The position numbers and the translations under genes are program-made. The notes beneath the pieces are model-generated. The model saw only the letters and a program-made list of their open reading frames with translations, was not told the origin of the DNA and did no database searches. This document shows positions 18,009 to 25,978 of a stretch of 64,000 nt of DNA, piece by piece. This DNA comes from Flavobacteriales bacterium (lineage in GTDB: Bacteria > Bacteroidota > Bacteroidia > Flavobacteriales_E > Vicingaceae), in the NCBI GenBank assembly GCA_020635815.1, contig JACJZB010000001.1, positions 496,001 through 560,000 of the forward strand, given 5' to 3'. Each line of letters begins with the position of its first letter. The first letter of the stretch is position 1.

Positions 18009-19064
18009 ATGAAATTACTTAATGAATCTATTTCTCTGTTAAAAGCACTAATTAAAACATCTTCCATTTCAAAAGAAGAAGGTGCTACAGCTCAAATTAT
18101 AAAAAGTTGGTTGTCGAATTATAATATAAAACCTCAAACTCATAAAAATAATGTTTGGGCTGTTAATAAGCATTTTAACCCCGAACGACCTACCATTTTA
18201 TTAAACTCTCATCATGATACCGTTGCTCCTAATAGCAACTACACCAAAAATCCGTTTAACCCCATAGTGGAAAAGGGGAAGTTATATGGTTTAGGTAGCA
18301 ATGATGCAGGAGGAAGTTTGGTTGCTTTACTAGCCGTTTTTGTTCATTTTTACAATCAATCGAACCTAAACTACAATTTAGTAATAGCTGCTACAGCAGA
18401 GGAAGAGATATCAGGAGTTAATGGAATCAGTTCTATATTATCATTACTACCACCAATTGATTTTGCTATTGTAGGAGAGCCTACCGAAATGCAGTTGGCT
18501 ATAGCCGAAAAAGGCTTATTAGTTATTGATGGATGCACTTATGGCAAATCTGGTCATGCAGCCAATTACAACGCTATTAATGCTATTTATCAGGCAATAA
18601 AAGATATTGATTGGATACAAAATTATGAGTTTAAGAATGCATCTGCTTTACTCGGAAAAGTGAAAATGACTGTTACCCAAATTAATGCGGGAAAACAACA
18701 TAATGTGGTGCCAGGCGAATGTCATTTCACAATTGATGTTCGTGTAAATGAGCACTATACCAATGAAGAAGTTTTTGAAGTAATCGACCAACACACACAA
18801 AGTGAATTAAAAGCACGTTCTTTTCGTTTAAATTCATCTTCCATTCCAGTTAATCACCCTTTTGTAAAAGCAGGAATTAAACACAAAAGAACAACCTATG
18901 GTTCACCTACACTTTCTGATCAAGCATTATTATCATGCCCTTCAGTAAAAATGGGGCCTGGAAAATCAGAACGGTCGCACACTGCCGATGAGTTTATTTA
19001 TTTAAAAGAAATAGAAGAAGGAATAACAATTTATAAAAACATATTAAACGAAATACTATTATGA
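18009..19064 (+). CDS. argE: M20 family deacylase, probable acetyl-/acyl-citrulline or -ornithine deacetylase
   Basis: 351 residues. M20 metallopeptidase fold with metal-site segments L-L-N-S-H-H-D-T-V, G-L-G-S-N-D-A-G-G, A-T-A-E-E-E-I-S-G and V-G-E-P-T-E, and a dimerisation insert (K-S-G-H-A-A-N-Y). In an operon with an acylornithine carbamoyltransferase the substrate should be N-acylcitrulline, releasing citrulline for ArgG. It ends with a 4-base overlap with argH. Confidence 0.88.
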   Translation: MKLLNESISLLKALIKTSSISKEEGATAQIIKSWLSNYNIKPQTHKNNVWAVNKHFNPERPTILLNSHHDTVAPNSNYTKNPFNPIVEKGKLYGLGSNDAGGSLVALLAVFVHFYNQSNLNYNLVIAATAEEEISGVNGISSILSLLPPIDFAIVGEPTEMQLAIAEKGLLVIDGCTYGKSGHAANYNAINAIYQAIKDIDWIQNYEFKNASALLGKVKMTVTQINAGKQHNVVPGECHFTIDVRVNEHYTNEEVFEVIDQHTQSELKARSFRLNSSSIPVNHPFVKAGIKHKRTTYGSPTLSDQALLSCPSVKMGPGKSERSHTADEFIYLKEIEEGITIYKNILNEILL

Positions 19065-20344
19065 AACTTTGGGACAAAGGATATACCATCAATAATTTGG
19101 TTGAAAAATTTACAGTTGGAAACGACCGAATATTAGATTTAAAACTTGCAAAACATGATGTTGTTGGAAGCAAGGCACATGCTAAGATGTTGAATGCAAT
19201 AAATATTATTTCGGATACAGAATTAGAAAAAATATTAAACAGTTTAGATAAAATTGCGGCAAGTATTACCAATAACAGTTTTGTAATTGAAGAAAATTTT
19301 GAAGACGTTCATAGTAAAATAGAGTTTGAATTAATTAAAGAATTAGGCGACACTGGAAAAAAAATACACACTGCCCGATCTCGTAACGACCAAGTGTTAG
19401 TTGATTTACATTTGTATTGTAAAGAAGAGTTAAGTCTTATAAAAGAATTAGTTAAGCAACTGTTTACTACTTTATTAAAATTGAGCGAGCAACATCAAAA
19501 TGTTTTAATGCCAGGCTACACTCACATGCAAGTAGCCATGCCATCCTCTTTTGGCTTATGGTTTTCGGCTTATGCCGAGAGTTTAATTGATGATTTAATT
19601 TTCTTAAACGCAGCATATAAGGTAAGTAATCAAAACCCACTTGGGTCGGCAGCAGGTTACGGTTCTTCATTTCCTATTGACCGAACTTTTACTACACAAG
19701 AATTGGGGTTTGAAACTTTAAAATACAATGTTGTAGCTGCTCAAATGAGCCGAGGAAAACTAGAAAAGTCAGTTGCTTTTGCCTTGTCCTCTGTTGCCGG
19801 AACATTAGCAAAGCTATCATCTGATGTTTGTTTATTTATGAGTCAAAATTTTAATTTTATTGGTTTTCCAAAAGAATTAACCACTGGTTCGAGCATAATG
19901 CCACACAAGCAAAATCCAGATGTGTTTGAACTTATTCGGGCTAAGTCCAATAAAATTCAAGCGATGATAACAGAAGTTAATTACATAACAAACAATTTAA
20001 ATAGTGGTTATCATCGTGATTTTCAGTTATTAAAAGAATGTTTAATCAACAATATAATCACCACAAAAGAACTATTAGAAGTAAGCGATTTTATGTTGCA
20101 GCACATTACCATAAACAAAAATATTTTAAACAACTCTTTATACGATTATTTATACAGTGTGGAGGAGGTAAACAAATTAGTTTTAGCTGGTAAAAGCTTT
20201 AGAGAAGCCTATCAAGAAATTGGGAAAATGATAAATGAAGGAGATTTTGCCCCCGAAAAAGAGGTAAAACATACTCATGAAGGTAGTATTGGAAATTTAT
20301 GCTTAGATAAAATAATAGAAAAATTTAATCAGAACTATAGTTGA
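19061..20344 (+). CDS. argH: Argininosuccinate lyase
   Basis: 427 residues. Fumarase/aspartase superfamily member with H-T-A-R-S-R-N-D-Q-V, the signature G-S-S-I-M-P-H-K-Q-N-P-D, and L-M-P-G-Y-T-H-M-Q-V-A-M-P. It splits argininosuccinate into arginine and fumarate, the last step of the pathway. It is the last gene of the operon; no strong terminator follows immediately. Confidence 0.94.
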   Translation: MKLWDKGYTINNLVEKFTVGNDRILDLKLAKHDVVGSKAHAKMLNAINIISDTELEKILNSLDKIAASITNNSFVIEENFEDVHSKIEFELIKELGDTGKKIHTARSRNDQVLVDLHLYCKEELSLIKELVKQLFTTLLKLSEQHQNVLMPGYTHMQVAMPSSFGLWFSAYAESLIDDLIFLNAAYKVSNQNPLGSAAGYGSSFPIDRTFTTQELGFETLKYNVVAAQMSRGKLEKSVAFALSSVAGTLAKLSSDVCLFMSQNFNFIGFPKELTTGSSIMPHKQNPDVFELIRAKSNKIQAMITEVNYITNNLNSGYHRDFQLLKECLINNIITTKELLEVSDFMLQHITINKNILNNSLYDYLYSVEEVNKLVLAGKSFREAYQEIGKMINEGDFAPEKEVKHTHEGSIGNLCLDKIIEKFNQNYS

Positions 20345-20417
20345 TAATTACTCATTAAAATATATCGAATAGGGGATTTTAATTTTTAAAAAATAAATTT
20401 TGAAAGAATAAAATTAT

Positions 20418-20444
20418 TTTGACTCAATTTTTTATATAGCTTTG
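20418..20444 (+). promoter_or_regulatory. Promoter of the asnA leader region
   Basis: TTTG at 20418-20421 and TAGCTTTG at 20437-20444 fit the Bacteroidota -33 and TAnnTTTG -7 elements, with a rather short 15-base spacing. The first leader ATG is 20 bases downstream. Confidence 0.6.
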
Positions 20445-20464
20445 TATCATCAATTAAAAAAATA

Positions 20465-20512
20465 ATGAGAACGAATTACAATAATAACTTTTATTTTAAT
20501 CCTAAAAATTAG
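20465..20512 (+). CDS. First Asn/Tyr/Phe-rich leader peptide upstream of asnA
   Basis: A 15-residue frame, MRTNYNNNFYFNPKN, with six Asn, two Tyr and two Phe. It begins 20 bases after a promoter-like box and is followed by a strong terminator at 20545. The amino-acid content matches the products of the downstream genes (asparagine, phenylalanine, tyrosine), the classical sign of a ribosome-mediated attenuator. It is too short for routine gene finders. Confidence 0.75.
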   Translation: MRTNYNNNFYFNPKN

Positions 20513-20544
20513 GACGAAAGGTTATTTTATATAAAATATTTACT

Positions 20545-20574
20545 AAAGCCTTTCAATTTTGAAAGGCTTTTTTT
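20545..20574 (+). terminator. First attenuator terminator
   Basis: AAAGCCTTTC (20545-20554) pairs perfectly with GAAAGGCTTT (20561-20570) around an AATTTT loop and continues into seven Ts. A competing pairing exists between GAAAGGTT (20516-20523) and AGCCTTTC (20547-20554), eight pairs with one wobble. That segment lies just after the leader stop, so a ribosome at the stop would cover it and a ribosome stalled at the Asn codons would leave it free. Confidence 0.8.
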
Positions 20575-20589
20575 ATACAACAAAATACA

Positions 20590-20649
20590 ATGATGAACAT
20601 ATTCTTTAATAACAATTTTAATTACTACCGCTTACCGGGAGGAGGATGA
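20590..20649 (+). CDS. Second Asn/Phe/Tyr-rich leader peptide upstream of asnA
   Basis: A 19-residue frame, MMNIFFNNNFNYYRLPGGG (an alternative start is the second Met at 20593). It has five Asn, three Phe and two Tyr, again ahead of a strong terminator. The Gly codons at its end form the GGGAGGAGG segment that can act as an antiterminator. It lies between the first attenuator terminator and asnA. Confidence 0.75.
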   Translation: MMNIFFNNNFNYYRLPGGG

Positions 20650-20676
20650 TATTATTATTTATTAAAAAATGATTTT

Positions 20677-20708
20677 AAGCCTTTCTCCCAACAGAGAAAG
20701 GCTTTTTT
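20677..20708 (+). terminator. Second attenuator terminator
   Basis: AAGCCTTTCTC (20677-20687) pairs perfectly with GAGAAAGGCTT (20694-20704) around CCAACA and ends in a T-run. GGGAGGAGG (20637-20645, the last leader codons) can instead pair with CTTTCTCCC (20681-20689), nine pairs with two wobbles, which would prevent the terminator. Confidence 0.82.
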
Positions 20709-20744
20709 ATTTTAAAACAATAACTAACCATAAAAACAAAAAAA

Positions 20745-21782
20745 ATGAGTGAATTAATTTTACCTAAAGCTTACAAAGCAGCTTTAGATGTTGAAACCAC
20801 AGAAAAAGCAATAAAAAAAATTAAAGACTACTTTCAAGTAGCAATTGCTGATGAATTATTATTAAGAAGAGTTACAGCTCCAATAATAGTTTTAAGAGGA
20901 ACAGGAATAAACGACGATTTGAGCGGTATTGAACGACCAGTATCTTTTCCCATTAAAGGGATGGACGAGCAACAAGCAGAGGTAGTTCATTCATTGGCAA
21001 AATGGAAACGTTTAAAATTGGCCGATTTACAATTAGAAACTGGGCGTGGAATTTATACTGATATGAATGCCCTTAGACCAGATGAAGAACTTGGAAGTTT
21101 GCACTCCATCTATGTTGATCAATGGGACTGGGAAAAAACAATCGACAAAAAAGATAGAACGATAGACTATTTAAAAGAAACTGTGGAGAAAATTTTTAAT
21201 GTGTTTAAAAGAACTGAAGAGCATTTGATTAAAGAATACCCTGAAGTTAAATCAACTTTACCCGAAAAAATCACTTTTGTTTACGCCGAAGACTTATTAA
21301 AAGAGTATCCTAACCTTACGACAAAACAAAGAGAAACAGAAGCTGCAAAAAAATACAGTGCTGTTTTCATTATTGGAATAGGAGGAGAACTTTCAAACGG
21401 AGAACCACATGATGGTAGAGCTCCAGATTATGATGATTGGACCACAGAAACTAAAGCAGGCTATTTTGGTTTAAACGGAGATATTGTGTTCTGGAACCCC
21501 ACAATAGAAAGAGCTTTTGAAGTTTCTTCCATGGGTATTCGAGTTGACAAGGAAGCTTTATTAAAACAACTAGAACTAAGAGGAGAAGAGGGTAGAAAAG
21601 AGTTTCTCTTTCATAAGCTTTTACTCAGCGATCAACTTCCCTTAACTATTGGTGGCGGAATTGGACAATCAAGAACTTGCATGTATTTATTACAGAAAGC
21701 TCATGTTGGTGAAGTTCAAGCAAGTATTTGGCCTGAACCAATGAAAATAATGTGTGCTAAAGCAGGAATTAAACTATTATAA
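20745..21782 (+). CDS. asnA: Aspartate--ammonia ligase (ammonia-dependent asparagine synthetase)
   Basis: 345 residues, the expected length for AsnA. It has the class II aminoacyl-tRNA-synthetase-like core: R-V-T-A-P-I-I-V, R-P-V-S-F-P-I-K-G-M, S-I-Y-V-D-Q-W-D-W-E, R-A-P-D-Y-D-D-W and T-I-G-G-G-I-G-Q-S-R. It makes asparagine from aspartate, ammonia and ATP. It is preceded by two Asn-rich leader attenuators. Its stop is one base before the start of the Phe/Tyr leader, so readthrough into the aromatic genes is likely. Confidence 0.95.
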   Translation: MSELILPKAYKAALDVETTEKAIKKIKDYFQVAIADELLLRRVTAPIIVLRGTGINDDLSGIERPVSFPIKGMDEQQAEVVHSLAKWKRLKLADLQLETGRGIYTDMNALRPDEELGSLHSIYVDQWDWEKTIDKKDRTIDYLKETVEKIFNVFKRTEEHLIKEYPEVKSTLPEKITFVYAEDLLKEYPNLTTKQRETEAAKKYSAVFIIGIGGELSNGEPHDGRAPDYDDWTTETKAGYFGLNGDIVFWNPTIERAFEVSSMGIRVDKEALLKQLELRGEEGRKEFLFHKLLLSDQLPLTIGGGIGQSRTCMYLLQKAHVGEVQASIWPEPMKIMCAKAGIKLL

Positions 21783-21783
21783 A

Positions 21784-21837
21784 ATGAACTTAAATATGAC
21801 TTACTTTTTTTATTACTTCTTCATCTTCAAAAATTGA
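21784..21837 (+). CDS. Phe/Tyr leader peptide between asnA and pheA
   Basis: A 17-residue frame, MNLNMTYFFYYFFIFKN, with six Phe and three Tyr. Its ATG is one base after the asnA stop (TAAaATG), so its translation can be coupled to asnA. A strong terminator follows at 21864 and pheA begins at 21910. This is the pattern of the enteric pheA leader, placed inside an operon. Confidence 0.85.
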   Translation: MNLNMTYFFYYFFIFKN

Positions 21838-21863
21838 GGGTTACCTAGTCATGTTTATAACTG

Positions 21864-21890
21864 AAGGGAGCCTAATAAGCTCCCTTTTTT
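21864..21890 (+). terminator. Attenuator terminator before pheA
   Basis: AAGGGAGC (21864-21871) pairs perfectly with GCTCCCTT (21879-21886) around CTAATAA and ends in six Ts. I could not identify a convincing antiterminator by eye. Confidence 0.8.
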
Positions 21891-21909
21891 ATTATTAAAA
21901 AACAAAATT

Positions 21910-22731
21910 ATGAGAATTGCAATACAAGGAATAGAAGGATGTTTTCATCAAATAGCGGCAAATAAACATTTCGAAAAAGAAGTGGATGTATTATGTTGTG
22001 AAAGTTTTCCATCTCTTATTACTGAAGTAGAAAAAGGTACAAATTGCGACCTAGCCATAATGGCAATAGAAAATACAATTGCAGGAAGTATTCTTCAAAA
22101 TTACAAGTTGCTCCAACAATCAAGTTTAAAAATTATTGGCGAGGTCTATATTCCTATTGTTCAAAATTTAATTGGTATTCCCGGTGTAAAACTTTCTGAA
22201 ATAGAAGAGATTCATTCACATCCAATGGCGATTTACCAATGTAGTGATTTTCTTTCATCATTTAAAAATGTAAAAGTGATTGAAACTGACGATACAGCTG
22301 CAAGTGTTAAAAGAATAAAAGATAACAATTGGACAACAAAAGCAGCAATTTCGAGTGAATTATCGGCAGCTATTTACGAAATGGAAATACTCACTTCATC
22401 AATAGAAACGAATAAAGAAAACTATACACGATTTTTAATACTAAGCAAGAACGAGGTTGAAAATGTAAAGAAAACCAATAAGGGATCTATCTATTTTTCA
22501 CTATCAAATGACAAAGGAAGCTTAGCTAAGGTTTTGGAGTTAATCGCAAAAAACAACATTAACCTCACTAAACTCCAATCATTTCCAATAATTGGTTCGA
22601 GTTGGCAATACTATTTCCATAGTGATTTAGAATATGAAGCATACACCAATTTTAACAACCTGTTTCTACAACTAAAAAATCACACTGTTGAGATAAAAAT
22701 ATTAGGAAACTACATAAAAGGACAAAAATGA
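21910..22731 (+). CDS. pheA: Prephenate dehydratase
   Basis: 273 residues. The catalytic part has I-Q-G-I-E-G-C-F-H, I-M-A-I-E-N-T-I-A-G-S-I, E-I-H-S-H-P-M-A-I-Y-Q-C and the Thr-rich D-D-T-A-A-S-V. An ACT domain occupies about residues 195-270 and probably binds phenylalanine for feedback control. There is no fused chorismate mutase, which here resides on the DAHP synthase. It overlaps the aminotransferase start by 4 bases. Confidence 0.93.
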   Translation: MRIAIQGIEGCFHQIAANKHFEKEVDVLCCESFPSLITEVEKGTNCDLAIMAIENTIAGSILQNYKLLQQSSLKIIGEVYIPIVQNLIGIPGVKLSEIEEIHSHPMAIYQCSDFLSSFKNVKVIETDDTAASVKRIKDNNWTTKAAISSELSAAIYEMEILTSSIETNKENYTRFLILSKNEVENVKKTNKGSIYFSLSNDKGSLAKVLELIAKNNINLTKLQSFPIIGSSWQYYFHSDLEYEAYTNFNNLFLQLKNHTVEIKILGNYIKGQK

Positions 22732-23894
22732 GAGTACAAACAGCAAATAGAATAAATACAATAAATGAATACTACTTCTCTAAAAAGTTGCAAGAAATTG
22801 CACTTTTAAATACAGGAGAAGAAAAAGTAATTAACCTAGGTATTGGTAGCCCCGATCTGGCTCCTGACGCTAGTGTAATTCATTCGTTAAACGAATCATC
22901 AAAAGTCGTTTCAAACCATGCTTACCAAAGCTACAAAGGTATTCCTGAGCTCAGAACTGCAATAGCTACTTGGTACAAAAACATTTACCAAATTAATATT
23001 GATAGCTCAAAAGAAATTTTACCGCTTATGGGATCTAAAGAAGGTATTATGCACATTAGCATGACATACATTAATAATGATGATGAAGTTTTAGTGCCTA
23101 ATCCGGGTTACCCAAGTTATACTTCTGCTACAAATTTAGCAGGAGGTAAAGTTGTAAACTATAACCTTAAAGAAGAAAAAGGTTGGGACATTGATATCCA
23201 AGAAATTGAGAAATTAATAACTTCTAAAACAAAATTAATGTGGGTAAACTACCCCAACATGCCAATTGGTACTGCTGGTAATTACGAAACATTAAAAAAA
23301 CTAATAGACTTAGCAACTGCCAATAATATTATCGTTTGTAATGATAATCCATACAGTTTAACATTAAACGATAACCCTAGAAGTTTACTAGAATTAGATC
23401 CTTTAAAAAAGTGTGTAATTGAATTAAACTCTCTAAGTAAGTCGCATAGCATGGCAGGATGGAGGTTAGGGATGATGGTAGCCAATGAAGCGAGAATAAA
23501 TGAAGTATTAAAATTTAAAAGCAACATGGATTCAGGTATGTTTTTACCTATACAACATGCTGCTATAACAGCATTAAGTGTAGATAAAAAATGGTACAAA
23601 CAAAACAATGATACTTACAAAGAAAGAAGAAAGAAAGCTTGGGAATTATTAAGTATTCTAAACTGCAAGTACGATAAAAATCAAGTAGGGATGTTTGTTT
23701 GGGCAAGAATACCAAAGATAATGACAGAAGCAAACTCTTTTAGTGATTTAATTCTTTACAACACTAAAGTATTTATTACGCCCGGTAGCATTTTTGGAAG
23801 CAATGGAGATAAATACATTCGAGTTTCACTCTGTAGCAGTAATGAAATATTAGAAAAAGCCATAATTAGAATTAAAAAATTTATAAAACAATGA
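22728..23894 (+). CDS. Class I/II PLP aminotransferase, probably aromatic
   Basis: 388 residues. Fold-type I aminotransferase with G-I-G-S-P-D-L-A-P, N-Y-P-N-M-P-I-G-T, N-D-N-P-Y-S-L and the PLP lysine in S-L-S-K-S-H-S-M-A-G-W-R-L-G. It sits between pheA and tyrA with 4-base overlaps on both sides, so it most likely transaminates phenylpyruvate and 4-hydroxyphenylpyruvate. Substrate is inferred from context only. Confidence 0.87.
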   Translation: MRVQTANRINTINEYYFSKKLQEIALLNTGEEKVINLGIGSPDLAPDASVIHSLNESSKVVSNHAYQSYKGIPELRTAIATWYKNIYQINIDSSKEILPLMGSKEGIMHISMTYINNDDEVLVPNPGYPSYTSATNLAGGKVVNYNLKEEKGWDIDIQEIEKLITSKTKLMWVNYPNMPIGTAGNYETLKKLIDLATANNIIVCNDNPYSLTLNDNPRSLLELDPLKKCVIELNSLSKSHSMAGWRLGMMVANEARINEVLKFKSNMDSGMFLPIQHAAITALSVDKKWYKQNNDTYKERRKKAWELLSILNCKYDKNQVGMFVWARIPKIMTEANSFSDLILYNTKVFITPGSIFGSNGDKYIRVSLCSSNEILEKAIIRIKKFIKQ

Positions 23895-24736
23895 GGAAAA
23901 ATATAGGAATAATAGGATTGGGATTAATTGGAGGCTCTTTGGGGTTGGCATTAAAAAATAATAATCATAAAGTTTATGGTTGTGATATTGATAGTAATCA
24001 CAACAAAAAAGCACTTGAATTAAACCTAGTTGATAAAGTAGTTTCTATTGATTTGATGTTACAATTATGTGATGTGATTTTTGTTTCTACTCCAACTAAA
24101 ACGAGTATAAATATTATATCGAACTTATTAGATAACGTAAATGAAAAACAAGTTGTTATTGATGTTGGCTCAACAAAATCTAAGATATGTAAGGAGCTTA
24201 AACCTCACAAAAACAGAAAAAACTTTGTGGCTGCTCATCCTATAGCTGGCACAGAAAATTCAGGTCCAGAAGCTGCTGTTGCAGAACTTTTTACAGCTAA
24301 AAAAATAGTAATCTGTAATAAAGATGAAAGCAGTAGTAAAGCCATAGCTTCTACGCTATCATTGTTTGAACAACTAAAGTGTGATGTTGTTTATATGGAA
24401 GCTGATGAACATGACAAACACTTAGCCTACATCTCTCATCTTTCACACATCTGTTCTTTCGCACTTGGGTTAACCGTGTTAGATATTGAAAAAGATGAGC
24501 AAAACATTTTCAATCTGGCAGGGAGTGGATTTTCTTCAACGGCACGTTTAGCAAAAAGTTCCCCCGCCATGTGGGAATCGATAACGATGCAAAACAAAGA
24601 GAATTTATTACCTGCAATTGAAAGTTATATAAAACATCTCAATCAATTAAAAAAAGATATAGAAGATAATAATTCTTACGATTTGATTGAAAAGATGAAA
24701 AAAGCAAACGAAATAAGAAAAATTATAAAAAACTAA
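23891..24736 (+). CDS. tyrA: Prephenate dehydrogenase
   Basis: 281 residues. The Rossmann start G-I-I-G-L-G-L-I-G-G-S-L-G and the prephenate dehydrogenase landmarks F-V-A-A-H-P-I-A-G-T-E-N-S-G and A-Y-I-S-H-L-S-H are present. It oxidatively decarboxylates prephenate to 4-hydroxyphenylpyruvate for tyrosine synthesis. No ACT domain is seen. It overlaps the aminotransferase gene by 4 bases. Confidence 0.92.
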   Translation: MRKNIGIIGLGLIGGSLGLALKNNNHKVYGCDIDSNHNKKALELNLVDKVVSIDLMLQLCDVIFVSTPTKTSINIISNLLDNVNEKQVVIDVGSTKSKICKELKPHKNRKNFVAAHPIAGTENSGPEAAVAELFTAKKIVICNKDESSSKAIASTLSLFEQLKCDVVYMEADEHDKHLAYISHLSHICSFALGLTVLDIEKDEQNIFNLAGSGFSSTARLAKSSPAMWESITMQNKENLLPAIESYIKHLNQLKKDIEDNNSYDLIEKMKKANEIRKIIKN

Positions 24737-24741
24737 AAAAG

Positions 24742-25854
24742 ATGAAAACTATAAAATCAATAAATAATGAATTAAGCGTATATGGAGGCCCCATTTTAAT
24801 TAGCGGCCCATGTAGTGCAGAAACAGAAGAACAATTAATAACTACCTGCAAACAACTAGCAGAAACTAAAAAAGTAGATGTGTTACGAGCTGGAATATGG
24901 AAACCAAGAACCAAACCAGGAAGTTTTGAAGGGGTTGGTGCCGAAGGTTTAAAGTGGTTAGCTGAAGCTAAAAAAGAAACAGATTTGAAAACGGCAGTAG
25001 AAGTTGCCAACGTAAAACATGTTTACTCTGCTTTAAAACACAATGTAGATATTTTATGGTTAGGAGCTCGTACAACGGTGAACCCTTTTGCTGTGCAAGA
25101 AATTGCTGATGCTTTAGAAGGCGTTGACACAATAGTTTTATTAAAAAATCCTGTAAATCCAGATATAGATTTATGGGAAGGTGGTATTGAACGAATTTTA
25201 AAAGCTGGTGTTAAAAATGTAGGAGCTATACACCGAGGGTTTTCCAAATACGGAGAATCAAATTTCAGAAACCCTCCTCAATGGCAAATTCCTATCGAAT
25301 TAAAACAACGTTTTCCTGAATTAACAATGATTTGTGACCCTAGCCACATTTGTGGAAAACGCGATAATTTATTGGAAGTAGCTCAAGAAGCTATTGATTT
25401 GAATTTTGACGGTCTTATGATAGAGTCTCACATTAATCCAGATAAAGCACGGAGTGATGCTAAGCAACAAGTTACTCCTGCTCAATTAAAAGATTTAGTA
25501 ACTTCTATAATAATTAGAGAAAGTAAACTACCTATTAAAGGGAATGATAATGAACTGGATAACTTACGTCAAAAAATAAACATTTTAGACAGTGAACTAA
25601 TTGAAGTTTTATCTCAACGTATGAAAACAACAGACTTGATTGGTAAATACAAAAAAGAAAATAGAATAAAAATATTACAATCAAATCGCTGGGAGGAAAT
25701 TGTAGAAAAAAGCATTGCTGAAGGCCAATCAAAAGGATTAACAAAAGATTTTATTGTAAAATTTCTATCTGACATTCATTTAGAGTCGATTACAAGACAA
25801 AATAATATTATGAATTCCAATAAATGGTTAGATCGGATTTTAATAAATCGATAG
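24742..25854 (+). CDS. Bifunctional DAHP synthase / chorismate mutase (type II)
   Basis: 370 residues. Residues 1-260 are the type I-beta/KDO8P-like DAHP synthase (G-P-C-S-A-E, R-A-G-I-W-K-P-R-T-K-P-G-S-F-E-G, K-N-P-V-N-P-D, C-D-P-S-H-I-C-G). Residues about 275-370 are an AroQ chorismate mutase (L-R-Q-K-I-N-I-L-D-S-E-L-I-E-V-L-S-Q-R). The fusion supplies both the first step of the shikimate pathway and the branch to prephenate. It ends the aromatic operon, five bases after tyrA. Confidence 0.94.
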   Translation: MKTIKSINNELSVYGGPILISGPCSAETEEQLITTCKQLAETKKVDVLRAGIWKPRTKPGSFEGVGAEGLKWLAEAKKETDLKTAVEVANVKHVYSALKHNVDILWLGARTTVNPFAVQEIADALEGVDTIVLLKNPVNPDIDLWEGGIERILKAGVKNVGAIHRGFSKYGESNFRNPPQWQIPIELKQRFPELTMICDPSHICGKRDNLLEVAQEAIDLNFDGLMIESHINPDKARSDAKQQVTPAQLKDLVTSIIIRESKLPIKGNDNELDNLRQKINILDSELIEVLSQRMKTTDLIGKYKKENRIKILQSNRWEEIVEKSIAEGQSKGLTKDFIVKFLSDIHLESITRQNNIMNSNKWLDRILINR

Positions 25855-25978
25855 ATGAATAATATGTTAATGTAGATAAGAATTATCTTTTTATCGCTAA
25901 AATTATTAAAGCCAATTAATTTCAATTAATTTTGTAAAAAATTAACTTTTTTTAAAAATTTAACAAACAAGTTAAAAA

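Noticed and set aside
20745..21782. An aminoacyl-tRNA synthetase
   Set aside because: The class II core is present but length, lack of anticodon-binding domain and AsnA-specific stretches fit aspartate-ammonia ligase.
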